Shown: piece by piece, positions 50,971 through 59,964 of the stretch | Position numbering within the stretch: position 1 is the stretch's first letter | How the letters are laid out: each line of letters begins with the position of its first letter | DNA from: Bdellovibrio bacteriovorus | GTDB lineage: Bacteria > Bdellovibrionota > Bdellovibrionia > Bdellovibrionales > Bdellovibrionaceae | Reading direction: 5' to 3' | DNA length: 64,000 bases | NCBI RefSeq assembly: GCF_025558485.1 | Contig: NZ_CP102930.1 | Coordinates: 2,852,001-2,916,000 of the forward strand | Notes under the pieces: generated by a model | Seen by the model: the letters and a program-made list of their open reading frames with translations, nothing else | What the model was told of the DNA's origin: nothing | Databases searched by the model: none | Program-made: the position numbers and the translations under genes

Positions 50971-51950
50971 ATCTCTACCTTGTGTAACACTTTCTGGAGT
51001 AGCGAAGAAGGGTTCACCTTCTTCAGTTCTTTCAAATTCACCCACTGCAGATTCTTACCTGCCAGAGACTTCTTTTGAGTGATTTGAATAAAGATATCAT
51101 GATGGGTAATGTTGTGTTTGGCATCATAGGCTTTGGGCTTGTTTTTTTCCATGCTGATTTCGCCGGGGAAAATCATCTGGCCCTTCAGAAAAGGAGCATA
51201 GTCATTTTGTACCAAAGCCACCTTATGGTCTTTGATCGCGACAAGAGGTTTCCAGACCCAGACCTCGGACTCTTTGCGTGGTTTTTTTAGTGGCAATTTG
51301 TCCACCAGATTTTTTTCGCGGGACACGCACGTCGCGGCCCAGGGACACAGCATGCAAGTGACTTTCTGAGGAGTGCAGACAGTGGCCCCAAGTTCCATCA
51401 AACCCTGATTCACCAGATCGGCCTGCCCCAGCAAAGACAACTGGTCTGAGATTTTTTGCAACTGATCGCGACCTTTGCCATTCCACCATTCCAGCTTCAG
51501 CCCGTAACGTCGGGACAGCACACGGATGACATTGCCATCCAAAACACCCACTTTTTCAGCAAAGGCAATGCTGGCAACAGCGCGCGAAGTATAGGGACCA
51601 AATCCGGGAAGCTCTAAAAGTTCGGCCGCAGTTTGCGGAAAACCATTTTCAGACAAAGCCTTGGCGGCTTTGTGCAGATTGCGGGCGCGGGAGTAATATC
51701 CCAATCCGGCCCAGGCTTCCAGAACTTCGTTTTCAGGGGCTTTTGCCAGATCATGAACGGTTGGAAAGGTTTTCAGAAATTTCTCAAAATAGGGAATGAC
51801 GGCCACGACAGTGGTTTGTTGCAACATGACTTCTGAAAGCCAGATACGATAGGGGTTTTTATTTTCACGCCAAGGCAGGGGGCGCTGATTCTTTTTATAC
51901 CATTGTACCAGTTGCTTGTGGTCATTCTTATAATCGTATTGGGCCGTCAT
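50967..51950 (-). CDS. mutY: A/G-specific adenine glycosylase
   Basis: Removes adenine mispaired with 8-oxoguanine. 327 residues. PLPWRENKNPYRIWLSEVMLQQT carries the catalytic Glu (in SEVMLQQT); helix-hairpin-helix LPGFGPYTSRAVASIAF is followed by the catalytic Asp in GVLDGNVIRV. The [4Fe-4S] motif CTPQKVTCMLCPWAATC has the C-x6-C-x2-C-x5-C spacing. A C-terminal MutT-like domain (about 225-327) recognises 8-oxoG. Coupled to the propeller gene by ATGA. Upstream, divergent from the agmatinase. Confidence 0.94.
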   Translation of the reverse strand: MTAQYDYKNDHKQLVQWYKKNQRPLPWRENKNPYRIWLSEVMLQQTTVVAVIPYFEKFLKTFPTVHDLAKAPENEVLEAWAGLGYYSRARNLHKAAKALSENGFPQTAAELLELPGFGPYTSRAVASIAFAEKVGVLDGNVIRVLSRRYGLKLEWWNGKGRDQLQKISDQLSLLGQADLVNQGLMELGATVCTPQKVTCMLCPWAATCVSREKNLVDKLPLKKPRKESEVWVWKPLVAIKDHKVALVQNDYAPFLKGQMIFPGEISMEKNKPKAYDAKHNITHHDIFIQITQKKSLAGKNLQWVNLKELKKVNPSSLLQKVLHKVEI

Positions 51951-52070
51951 GCGCGTAATCTAGTCGGCGGCCCACAGCAGAGTCAATGCTGGCCCTAAAA
52001 CGGGGGAGCGTCATTGCCCAAGACCCGCTAGAGGAGTAGGATAGGCCTACTTACGAGTGAGGAGTTCACT

Positions 52071-53003
52071 ATGGAATACAAACCTCTCAGCGGGCGCGAG
52101 TTCCCGCGTTTCTCTGCAATTAAAACTTTCTTCAGATTGCCTTATGTTTCTGTGGATGCTGACTATGAGGTCGGTATTTTTGGCATTCCTTACGATGGTG
52201 GGGTTTCTTACCGTCCGGGCGGGCGCTTTGCCCCGGCGAAGGTGCGTGATGTTTCCAGTTTGGGCCGTGGCTTCCACATGACCCGTATGGAAAACTTTTT
52301 TGAAAATCTGAAGGTGGCGGACATTGGTGACTGCCCGACAGTTCCCATTGATCAACATCAGACTTACGAACGCATTGAAAAGTTTGTCGGTGAAGTTTTA
52401 AGTCATAACAAACGCTTCCTGGCTGTGGGGGGGGATCATTCCACAACTCTTCCGGTCTTGCGGGCTTTGCGCAAAAAATATGGCAAACCATTGGCCTTTG
52501 TTCACTTCGATGCGCATCTGGATACATATCCGGCAGCCTGGGGGCAGGAGTATCATCACGGGGCTTTTGCCCGTCACGCCGTTGAAGAAGGCCTGGTTGA
52601 TCCAAAGAAAATGACCCAGATTGGTATTCGTGGCCCGTTGGCTGGCGGGGATGATTTGAATTTTGTAAACAAGCACGGCATTCGGGTGATCACTGTTGAT
52701 GAAATTCGCAATCAACCCTTGAATGATTTCCTGCGCACCTTGCCAACGTTTGATGAAACGCCGACTTATATCAGCTATGACATCGACAATCTGGACCCAA
52801 GCTGTGCGCCGGGAACAGGCACTCCGGTGCCGGGTGGACTGACAACCTACGAAGTGCAGCGTATTTTCCGCGCTTTGAAAATTCCCAATCTGGTGGGCGG
52901 GGATGTGGTGGAAATTTCACCTCCGTTTGATCATGCGGATATCACAGCTCTGGCGGGGATGGATGCGTTGTTTGAAATGCTGCACCTGTTTCCCAAAAAG
53001 TAA
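52071..53003 (+). CDS. speB: Agmatinase family ureohydrolase
   Basis: 310 residues; binuclear Mn arginase fold with VGGDHS, HFDAHLDTY and SYDIDNLDPSCAPGTGTP, all metal ligands kept. The N-terminal GIPYDGGVSYRPGGRFAP is typical of agmatinases, which split agmatine to putrescine and urea; guanidinobutyrase or proclavaminate amidinohydrolase activity is possible. SD GAGGAG lies six bases before ATG 52071. The solute-binding gene begins 7 nt after the stop. Confidence 0.88.
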   Translation: MEYKPLSGREFPRFSAIKTFFRLPYVSVDADYEVGIFGIPYDGGVSYRPGGRFAPAKVRDVSSLGRGFHMTRMENFFENLKVADIGDCPTVPIDQHQTYERIEKFVGEVLSHNKRFLAVGGDHSTTLPVLRALRKKYGKPLAFVHFDAHLDTYPAAWGQEYHHGAFARHAVEEGLVDPKKMTQIGIRGPLAGGDDLNFVNKHGIRVITVDEIRNQPLNDFLRTLPTFDETPTYISYDIDNLDPSCAPGTGTPVPGGLTTYEVQRIFRALKIPNLVGGDVVEISPPFDHADITALAGMDALFEMLHLFPKK

Positions 53004-53009
53004 AACGGC

Positions 53010-53741
53010 ATGAAGCAGACGTTGATTTTCTGGATACTCTTGCTGGGCTCGTTGGCGGTGGCACAAGAACCATCGTCGATGAAACCATTGGTGATGGGAC
53101 TGCCATTTCAGGTGAAGCGGGTCCGGGCTATTATGGAGTATCAGGAATTTATCAACCGGGCTTTGGCTGATGCGGGGTATGGGGTGGTTATACAGAACAC
53201 CCCCGCACAAAGACCTTATGAGCTCTTAACTCAGGGAAAGCTGGATGCAATCATCTACGACGACAAGTCGTTCACTGAGCAACGGGAACAGACGGTTTCT
53301 TTATCGTTTCCCTTGATTCGCACTCACGGGCGGATTTTCTATCTGGGAAAAAATCTGAAATTCAATGAGCACAAACTAAAAGCCTTTCGGGGTGGCATCT
53401 CGATCAACAACCACGCTTTGAGTCTGGAAGCCAATCAGCAGAAGCTGAAATACATTCACACAGTCAGCCCCTTGCAAAGTGTCGCGCAGTTGGTGGACGG
53501 AAAAATCGACTACTTTATTGCAATTGAAGAAGTGGGGCGAAGTGCGATTGAGGCTTATCCCGCAGCCAGAGGAAAAGTAAGCATGGGGCAGGTTTCCTTT
53601 ATGACGGTCCCGCTGTATCTGACCTTCCATAAAAAGCTAAAGCCGGATCTGCCAAGGATTGAAGCGGCTTTCCGCAAGGCTCTGACCGGCGATTTAAGCA
53701 AGTATCCTTTGATCATGGAAAATCTGAACAAGAATCCTTAA
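53010..53741 (+). CDS. Periplasmic solute-binding protein (SBP family 3-like)
   Basis: 243 residues: signal peptide (cleavage after AVA, about 18), then a two-lobed binding-protein fold. GLPFQVKRVRAIMEYQEF, GYGVVIQNTPAQRPYELL, KLDAIIYDDKSF, FPLIRTHGRIFYLG and SVAQLVDGKIDYFIAIEE are the usual lobe-crossing segments. No ABC transporter genes are adjacent. Co-transcription with the agmatinase suggests a nitrogenous or polyamine-type ligand, or a sensor role, but the ligand is unknown. Confidence 0.78.
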   Translation: MKQTLIFWILLLGSLAVAQEPSSMKPLVMGLPFQVKRVRAIMEYQEFINRALADAGYGVVIQNTPAQRPYELLTQGKLDAIIYDDKSFTEQREQTVSLSFPLIRTHGRIFYLGKNLKFNEHKLKAFRGGISINNHALSLEANQQKLKYIHTVSPLQSVAQLVDGKIDYFIAIEEVGRSAIEAYPAARGKVSMGQVSFMTVPLYLTFHKKLKPDLPRIEAAFRKALTGDLSKYPLIMENLNKNP

Positions 53742-53747
53742 AAAGAA

Positions 53748-53781
53748 AAAACCCGCTGTGCTTGCAGCGGGTTTTGTTTTT
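53748..53781. terminator. Bidirectional terminator between speB unit and the NtrC-type gene
   Basis: Stem AAAACCCGCTG (53748-53758) / CAGCGGGTTTT (53765-53775), 6-nt loop, flanked by A and T runs on both sides. Confidence 0.9.
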
Positions 53782-55183
53782 AAGTCGGTGTGATTTCGTT
53801 TGGAGGAGTCAGACCTTTCTTTTTGATCTTCTCCACCAGTGTGGTGCGGTTCAGTCTTAGTAAGGCCGCTGCCTGATTGCGATTCCAGCCGGTTTTTTCC
53901 AATGCTTTTAGAATCAGCGCATTTTCATAGGCATCAACGGCCGAATTGAAATCCATGCCCGCATCCGGGATTTCCAGGCCACCGACTTCTGCGGAAGAGG
54001 TCTTGCCGGATTTGTATTTCAAAGGCAGATCCGAAATATCCACCTGGCCCTGACCTTTAAGGATGGTCATGCGTTCTACCAGATTTTCCAATTCGCGGAT
54101 ATTTCCCGGCCAAGGGTAATTCACCAGACAGTCCAAAGCGTCTGAAGTGATACCAGTCAGGCCACGACCCTTGGTTTTATTGAAAATGTCCATGAAGTGA
54201 TTCAATAACATTGGGATGTCTGTTTTGCGTTCGCGCAAAGCCGGAACAGTGATAGGAATCACATTCAGGCGATAGAACAAATCTTCACGGAACTTACCGT
54301 TTTCAACGGCTTCTTCCAGATTCAAATTTGTGGCGGCAATCACACGAACATTCACGGTCACGGTTTTTGTAGAGCCGACCGGCTCGAAGCTGCGTTCCTG
54401 CAAAGCACGCAAAAGCTTCACTTGCAAGGACGGCTCAAGATCGCCGATTTCATCCAGGAAGATCGTTCCACCATCAGCCATTTCAAAACGGCCCACGCGG
54501 TTGGCGATAGCCCCGGTGAAGGCGCCTTTCATGTGTCCGAACAGTTCACTTTCCAAAAGTTCAGATGGAATGGCGCCGCAGTTAATTGGCACGAAAGGAC
54601 CTTGTGCGCGTGGGGAGTTATAATGAATCGCGCGGGCAATCAGCTCTTTTCCGGTTCCGGATTCCCCGGTGACCAGCACTGTGGAATCAGAATCAGCCAC
54701 ACGCTCGATCATGCGCAGAACATTTTGAATCTGGTCGCTGCTGCCGACGATCTGGTCGAATTTATATTTTTTGTTCAGCTCAGAACGAAGCTGCTGATTT
54801 TCCTGTTGCAGCTTTTTATGAGTCAGGGCTTTTTCGATCAGGCTCATCAGCTCTTCAAGATTGAAAGGCTTGGTCACGAAGTGGAAGGCCCCTTTTTGAG
54901 TCGCGCGAATGGCGGACTCAATCGTGGCGTGACCGGTAAGAATAATCACTTCCGTGGAAGGTGTCAGGGATTTTAGATAAGTCATGAACTCAATGCCGTC
55001 GCCATCCGGCAGATTCAAATCAACGATGGCCAGATCCACCGGGGTGTCGCCCTGGCAAAGAACTTTGGCTTCTTCGATTTTGTTGGCAGTGATGACATTC
55101 AGTCCTTTGCGATCCAGCACTCTGAACAGAGCCGTGCGGAGCGAGGATTCGTCATCTAATATAAGCACACGTTGATTACGCAT
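53780..55183 (-). CDS. NtrC-family sigma-54 activator response regulator
   Basis: 467 residues from ATG 55183 (SD GGAAGGAAGG). Receiver domain 1-120, phosphoacceptor Asp55 in IVDLNLPDGDG, Lys in VTKPFN. AAA+ domain with GESGTGKE, the sigma-54 contact loop GAFTGA, LDEIGDLEP, and ATNLNLEEAVENGKFREDLFYRL. A Fis-type HTH (GWNRNQAAALLRLNRTTL) ends the protein. It activates sigma-54 promoters after phosphorylation. The gene has its own promoter 40-60 bp upstream and follows a sensor kinase gene, its likely partner, by 100 bp. Confidence 0.94.
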   Translation of the reverse strand: MRNQRVLILDDESSLRTALFRVLDRKGLNVITANKIEEAKVLCQGDTPVDLAIVDLNLPDGDGIEFMTYLKSLTPSTEVIILTGHATIESAIRATQKGAFHFVTKPFNLEELMSLIEKALTHKKLQQENQQLRSELNKKYKFDQIVGSSDQIQNVLRMIERVADSDSTVLVTGESGTGKELIARAIHYNSPRAQGPFVPINCGAIPSELLESELFGHMKGAFTGAIANRVGRFEMADGGTIFLDEIGDLEPSLQVKLLRALQERSFEPVGSTKTVTVNVRVIAATNLNLEEAVENGKFREDLFYRLNVIPITVPALRERKTDIPMLLNHFMDIFNKTKGRGLTGITSDALDCLVNYPWPGNIRELENLVERMTILKGQGQVDISDLPLKYKSGKTSSAEVGGLEIPDAGMDFNSAVDAYENALILKALEKTGWNRNQAAALLRLNRTTLVEKIKKKGLTPPNEITPT

Positions 55184-55230
55184 GAACCTTCCTTCCATGG
55201 TGGGTTCAGCGGATAAAGTCCGCTTGAATT

Positions 55231-55260
55231 AGGATAGGGTGTTTTTGACGGTACTGTCAA
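55231..55260 (-). promoter_or_regulatory. Sigma-70 promoter of the NtrC-type regulator
   Basis: On the minus strand: consensus TTGACA (55260-55255), 18-bp spacer, TATCCT (55236-55231); the leader would be about 40 nt. A short IR (AGCGGA-N5-TCCGCT at 55208-55224) lies in the predicted start/leader region. Confidence 0.5.
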
Positions 55261-55263
55261 AAA
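55242..55263. promoter_or_regulatory. 22-bp dyad over the -35 of the regulator promoter
   Basis: TTTTTGAC (55242-55249) and GTCAAAAA (55256-55263) flank GGTACT, whose GTAC core is also symmetric; only one mirrored base pair fails. It overlaps the TTGACA box, so it suits an autorepressor or another dimeric regulator. Confidence 0.5.
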
Positions 55264-55283
55264 ATCCGCGCCTGGTAAGGCTT

Positions 55284-57140
55284 TCAGGACCTCAAAACTG
55301 GACGGGGGAAGGAAATTTTTGCCATATACGGCTGGCCTAGAGCCGAGGAAAACTCGAGCTCGCCCTCGTGATCACGCAGGATTTGCGAAGCCACGGAAAC
55401 ACCTAAGCCCATAGGAAGACTTGGATTTTTATCAGTAGGACCATTGTCTTTGATTAAAATAACAGCAGAATCTGTTTCGACATTGATTTCAATGTCGAGA
55501 AAAGCTCGAAATCCTTTTTCCTGGCGGATTCTATCGGTCAGGCGGTCTATGGAATTTTGCAGAACATTCTTCAAGGCTTGGGCCAACAGATTTAAATGTC
55601 CTCTGACAATGACATCATCCACTGGGAAGTGCAGCTTTACTTCAATACCCTGGGACTTTGTTTGCAGCTCAACAATTTTAAGTGCGCGCAAACAGATTTC
55701 CTTCACACTGACTTCGCCTTCACGATCCGCATTTGGATCACGAGTGAAGCCCAAAAGATTTTGCACGATCTCTTTACAGCGTTGTACACCGGCTTCCATC
55801 TCCACCACATCGGGATATAGAGGATGCTGCGGGTCCATATCCATCTTGATCAATTGGGTGAAAGAAAGAATGCCACCCAGCGGATTGTTCAGTTCATGTG
55901 CGATGCTGGAGCCAATGGTTCCCAGTTCGGCCATCTTGGCGGATTCCAAAATCTGCCTTTCCATCTTTAGCTGCTGGGTGATGTCGTGATACAGGTTCAC
56001 AAATACCGGAGGCTTTTCAGAATCCAGCAGCAGACTTTGTGAATACACCTCAAAGCTTCGCGGAGAAGAACTGCGCGACTGCACACGGAAATTACTGCCG
56101 CGCTGGCAGCCGGGGCAGGGTTCATCGCGATTGAATAAAACTTTATAACACTTGCGTGATGTTTCCTGATGCGGTTGTTCGGCCAGACGTTCTTCCAGGG
56201 CCTTGTTGGATTGAATGATGTCATAGTTCGTATCAATCAGCACGACCGGGTCGGACATCGAATTGAACGTGGCTTCCCATTGCTCTTTCAGGGATTCGGA
56301 TTCCTTTAGTTTCTGAATGCGGTCCAGCGCCAGGGCCACGGCTTCAGCCACCCGATTCAGGAAATCACTTTCCTCGCGGGAAAAGGGGTGATCCGGGGCG
56401 CGCAGGAAAAAGATCGAACCGACTTTTTCGTGCTGGCGGAACAACGGCACCTGATACTGGGTGAAGCTTAACTGACTTTGCACTTGTTTGGCGAACAGCT
56501 CGTCCTGCGGATGGAAGAACAGGCGAATCCACGAGGTTTGCACCGTGGCGGCCAAAGAATCATTCAAGAGATGCTCGATTTCCACCACAGAGCTGGCTTC
56601 ATGCACGGCCATCAGGGCGCGCTTAAAGCCTTCGATGCGGGAATTGGTCATGAACAGCTTGCGGCGGGCTTCAGTCAGGAACTTGGTTCTTTTTTGAACA
56701 CGTTCCTCCAGCTCGATTTGCAGTCGTTTCAGTTGCGAAGTTTGCTCGCGGATTAAAAGGGCCAGATTTTCATCCTGTTTGCGCTGATTGGCTTCTTCCA
56801 AAGCGGCAAATAGATGCTGTTCCAGATCCGCGTCCTGAAAGCTTTCCATCACACGCAGGAAGGAATATTCTTCGTGTAGCACCGCCAGCTGATTGGCGGA
56901 AAAGTCCGCCGGAACCACGGCAATAAACTGAGTGGCCGGATGGGCGCGCTTGATTTCGTCATAGAACTCGCGAAATTTTTTTCCCAGAATCAAAGTGACT
57001 GACAGGGCCACCACGTCATAGGTGGAATCCTGAATCCAATGCCAGGCCTGGTTTAAGTCCGTGGCAATATGTGCACCCAGCTCCTGCAGGCGCGCATCCC
57101 AGGGGCCTATTAACAAAAAGCCTGCTTTTAAAGTCCGCAT
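55284..57140 (-). CDS. Cytoplasmic sensor histidine kinase with pseudo-receiver, GAF and PAS domains
   Basis: 618 residues, no transmembrane segment. About 1-110 looks like a receiver fold lacking the phospho-Asp; a coiled coil (110-170), a GAF-like domain (about 180-290), and a PAS domain (about 300-400) with Cys331, Cys342 and Cys345 (CYK...CPGC) follow. HisKA His415 is in SSIAHELNNPLGG; HATPase has NVLQNSIDRL, DNGPTD and MGLGVSVASQIL. The Cys trio may bind a metal or sense redox. The start overlaps the HAD gene by 13 nt. Likely partner: the NtrC-type regulator downstream. Confidence 0.88.
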   Translation of the reverse strand: MRTLKAGFLLIGPWDARLQELGAHIATDLNQAWHWIQDSTYDVVALSVTLILGKKFREFYDEIKRAHPATQFIAVVPADFSANQLAVLHEEYSFLRVMESFQDADLEQHLFAALEEANQRKQDENLALLIREQTSQLKRLQIELEERVQKRTKFLTEARRKLFMTNSRIEGFKRALMAVHEASSVVEIEHLLNDSLAATVQTSWIRLFFHPQDELFAKQVQSQLSFTQYQVPLFRQHEKVGSIFFLRAPDHPFSREESDFLNRVAEAVALALDRIQKLKESESLKEQWEATFNSMSDPVVLIDTNYDIIQSNKALEERLAEQPHQETSRKCYKVLFNRDEPCPGCQRGSNFRVQSRSSSPRSFEVYSQSLLLDSEKPPVFVNLYHDITQQLKMERQILESAKMAELGTIGSSIAHELNNPLGGILSFTQLIKMDMDPQHPLYPDVVEMEAGVQRCKEIVQNLLGFTRDPNADREGEVSVKEICLRALKIVELQTKSQGIEVKLHFPVDDVIVRGHLNLLAQALKNVLQNSIDRLTDRIRQEKGFRAFLDIEINVETDSAVILIKDNGPTDKNPSLPMGLGVSVASQILRDHEGELEFSSALGQPYMAKISFPRPVLRS

Positions 57141-57808
57141 GTCGGGATTAAATCCTTGTGGTGAGACACCGTGAAATCCGGATGATCTTCAGGGCATTGC
57201 GGTTTTTCACCGACGTGTTCGCCATAGGCGAAATAGCAGGTGTCGGCGCCCACGCGTTTTCCATCGCGAATTTCACTGGAAAGCCGGTTGCCAATGCTTA
57301 GCAGATACTTGGGGTCATGTCCTTGCGTGCGCAGAATTTCGCGGAAGGCGCTGTCTTTTTTTTCGCCGATAAATCCGTTCAGAATATAGATGCCATCAAA
57401 GAACGGTGCGATATTCAGAGCCTTGATCTTTCTTTCCTGTGACGGAATTGAACCCATTGTCACCAGAAACAGTTTGTAGTTCTGTTTCAGAATTTTCAGG
57501 TTTTCCAAAGCTCCCGCCATCAAAGGCAGGGTTTCGGGCACTTGAGGATTGTAGAATTCCTCCAGGGCGTCGTGAACGGCCTTGCCCTGTTGATTTGTTC
57601 CGAAACGATTGACGATACGAGTGAAAATTTCGGTGTGGGAAAGTTCGGTGGCCAGCTCTGCCCGGGCCCGCATGCATTCATCCAAAGTACAGCGCAGTCC
57701 CGCTGCCAGCATGGCCTCGCACGCACGTTGAGACGCCAAAGGCACAAGCAGGCCCGAGGTGTCCAAAAGTGTGTCATCCAAGTCGAAAGCGAGGCTTTTG
57801 TATTTCAT
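57128..57808 (-). CDS. HAD-family hydrolase
   Basis: 226 residues from ATG 57808 (the open frame begins at a TTG one codon earlier). Motif I FDLDDTLLDT with the nucleophile Asp, motif II in VTMGS, motif III Lys in GEKKDSA, motif IV in IGNRLSSEIRDGKRVGA (Ser/Glu rather than a DD pair). Looks like a phosphoglycolate- or nucleotide-type phosphatase with a helical C1 cap; the substrate is unknown. Overlaps the M14 gene by 1 nt (TGATG) and the kinase gene by 13 nt, an odd pairing worth noting. Confidence 0.83.
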   Translation of the reverse strand: MKYKSLAFDLDDTLLDTSGLLVPLASQRACEAMLAAGLRCTLDECMRARAELATELSHTEIFTRIVNRFGTNQQGKAVHDALEEFYNPQVPETLPLMAGALENLKILKQNYKLFLVTMGSIPSQERKIKALNIAPFFDGIYILNGFIGEKKDSAFREILRTQGHDPKYLLSIGNRLSSEIRDGKRVGADTCYFAYGEHVGEKPQCPEDHPDFTVSHHKDLIPTCGL

Positions 57809-58503
57809 CAAGAATTCCGTCCTGTGATCAGCATCTCCAGGCCTGTTTTAAAGTGAGGCCACACCAGATTCAGATCAATGTGTTCCTGTTCCTCGATACA
57901 AACAACCGGCGTTTGTTTTTCCAGCCAGCCATACTGTCCCAAGCTGCCCGGAGTCGGGTAGCCGATGTCTTCGCGGGCTTCGTAGTCAGTGCCGGTTGCA
58001 AGAATCTCTGCCGCCATTTTGCCGGGATGACCCGTGTAAACAACGCAAGGCTCCCATGAGTGAAAGTGTACTATAAGCTGTGGCTTTTCGTCCTCAATGA
58101 GTTTTACCAAAGCCTGAACTTCCTTTTCACTCCCGGGCGAAGGGCCAGGATAGTATCGAGGGGCTTTGGCTTCAGAGCTCCAGTCGCGGCAGGGAAAATT
58201 GCGGTTCAGATCAACGCCGTTGGCATTGGTGCGCTGATTCTGTGAATACCCGTCGGGATTAATACAGGGGATCAGAATCCAAGGGCGGATTTCCAAGCTG
58301 CGGGTGGTTTCAGCCTGCTTCAGCCATTGCAGAAATTCTTCGGCCAGGCGGACACCTTCGGGTTCATCGCCGTGAACGCCGCCAATGAAGAGCAAAGGAC
58401 GTTCGGAAAAACCACTGAGACTGTGTGTTTTTTTATACAGCTCAATCGGTGTTCCCCGAATTGTTGTTGCCCAAGAAGTTTGATGAAAAATTTCTGCTTG
58501 CAT
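57808..58503 (-). CDS. M14 zinc carboxypeptidase, MpaA-like
   Basis: 231 residues, no signal peptide. GGVHGDEPEG gives the HxxE zinc pair, IPCINPDGY and NANGVDLNRNFP are substrate-binding, IVHFHSW holds the third zinc His, and the catalytic Glu is in VCIEEQEH. The length and motif set are those of MpaA, which releases meso-diaminopimelate from murein tripeptide, so cytoplasmic recycling of wall peptides is the best guess. Divergent from glmU with a 58-bp interval; coupled to the HAD gene. Confidence 0.85.
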   Translation of the reverse strand: MQAEIFHQTSWATTIRGTPIELYKKTHSLSGFSERPLLFIGGVHGDEPEGVRLAEEFLQWLKQAETTRSLEIRPWILIPCINPDGYSQNQRTNANGVDLNRNFPCRDWSSEAKAPRYYPGPSPGSEKEVQALVKLIEDEKPQLIVHFHSWEPCVVYTGHPGKMAAEILATGTDYEAREDIGYPTPGSLGQYGWLEKQTPVVCIEEQEHIDLNLVWPHFKTGLEMLITGRNS

Positions 58504-58561
58504 GAGACAATTAAGCCTGTTTTTTTCAGAGAAGAAAAGCTTTTAAAAGGAAGTTTAGAAC

Positions 58562-59956
58562 ATGTCTGCAAATGTATCTGAGAAGTTGACGGTTATCGCT
58601 CTTGCGGCAGGAAAAGGGACACGCATGAAATCCCCGCTGCCGAAAGTTCTTCACCCTGTGGCGGGCCGTCCAATGATCGAAAAAGTCATTCAAGCCTCCA
58701 AGCAGGCGGGCGCGGCGGAAGTTCGCGTGATTGTCGGGCACGGTCAGCAATTGGTCCGTCAAGTGGTGGAACCTATGGGTGTTGCCTGCTACGTTCAGGA
58801 AGAACAACTGGGCACAGCCCATGCAGTTCGCTGTGCAAAACCTGAAACCATCGAAGGCACCGTGGTGATCATGAATGGTGATCACCCGTTGATCGAAGCT
58901 TCTGACATCAAAGACTTTGTGCGCATCTTCCGTGATGAAAAATGTGATCTGGCGGTGGTGACGGCGACACTTAAAAATCCGGCAGAGTTTGGCCGTATTG
59001 TGCGTCACAAGGGCGATCTGGCAGCGATTGTCGAAGCCAAGGATGCGTCTGCGGAAACTTTGAAAATCCGCGAAATCAATACGGGCATTTACGTGGTCAA
59101 GGCCTCCATCCTAAGTGAGTACCTGCCAAAGATTCAGAACAACAATTCCAAAAAAGAATTCTACATCACGGATCTGATTTCCCTGTGCATTCAGGACAAG
59201 TGTCGTGTGCAGGCGATCCAGTCCACGCCGAAAGTGGCCGTGGGCGTGAACAATCAGGTGGAGCTGGCGAAAGCCACACGCCTGCTTTTTAAGCGCAAAG
59301 CCCTGCGTTTGATGGAAGAAGGTGTGCTGATGATTGATCCGCGCACGGTGTATGTGGAAGACAGCGTGGAAATCGGCGCCGGCACTGTGCTTTACCCGAA
59401 TGTCTTTATCCGCGGTCGCAGCAGGATTGGATCTTTCACGGTGGTGGAATCCAATGCGTTTATCTCGGATTCTGAAATTGGCGACAGCGTGCAGGTGCGT
59501 GGTGGCAGCTATCTGGAAAACTCCAGATTGCACAACAAGGTTTCCGTCGGTCCTTACGCGCGTTTGCGCCCGGAAACAGAGATCTTTGAAGAAGCCCATG
59601 TGGGTAACTTCGTTGAAATGAAGAAAGTGAAATTCGGCAAAAAATCCAAGGCCGGTCATTTGACTTATTTGGGTGATGCCGAGATCGGTGAAGAAGTGAA
59701 TGTGGGTTGCGGAACTATAACTTGCAACTACGCTGCGGATAAAAAGAAATATAAAACGAAGATCGGTAATCGCGTCTTCGTTGGCAGTGACACGCAGTTT
59801 GTGGCGCCGATTGAAGTGGGCGATGATGCGATCATCGGTTCCGGTTCCACGATCACGAAGAATGTGCCAGCCAATGCTTTGGCAGTGGCGCGTGGCAAAC
59901 AGTTTGTAAAAGAAAATTATACTGCGAAGGCCCCCGTGGCTGAAGAAAAAGAGTAG
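58562..59956 (+). CDS. glmU: Bifunctional N-acetylglucosamine-1-phosphate uridyltransferase / glucosamine-1-phosphate acetyltransferase
   Basis: Makes UDP-GlcNAc for peptidoglycan and lipid A. 464 residues: N-terminal nucleotidyltransferase with LAAGKGTRMKSPLPKVLH, GTAHAVRCA and NGDHPLI; about 250-464 is the left-handed beta-helix acetyltransferase of hexapeptide repeats (EIGAGTVLYPNVFI, HVGNFVEMKKVKFGKKSKAG, VGCGTITCNYA, FVGSDTQFVAPIEV). SD AAGGAAG precedes ATG 58562. glmS begins 8 nt after its stop, a common pairing. Confidence 0.97.
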   Translation: MSANVSEKLTVIALAAGKGTRMKSPLPKVLHPVAGRPMIEKVIQASKQAGAAEVRVIVGHGQQLVRQVVEPMGVACYVQEEQLGTAHAVRCAKPETIEGTVVIMNGDHPLIEASDIKDFVRIFRDEKCDLAVVTATLKNPAEFGRIVRHKGDLAAIVEAKDASAETLKIREINTGIYVVKASILSEYLPKIQNNNSKKEFYITDLISLCIQDKCRVQAIQSTPKVAVGVNNQVELAKATRLLFKRKALRLMEEGVLMIDPRTVYVEDSVEIGAGTVLYPNVFIRGRSRIGSFTVVESNAFISDSEIGDSVQVRGGSYLENSRLHNKVSVGPYARLRPETEIFEEAHVGNFVEMKKVKFGKKSKAGHLTYLGDAEIGEEVNVGCGTITCNYAADKKKYKTKIGNRVFVGSDTQFVAPIEVGDDAIIGSGSTITKNVPANALAVARGKQFVKENYTAKAPVAEEKE

Positions 59957-59964
59957 GTGAGTTT

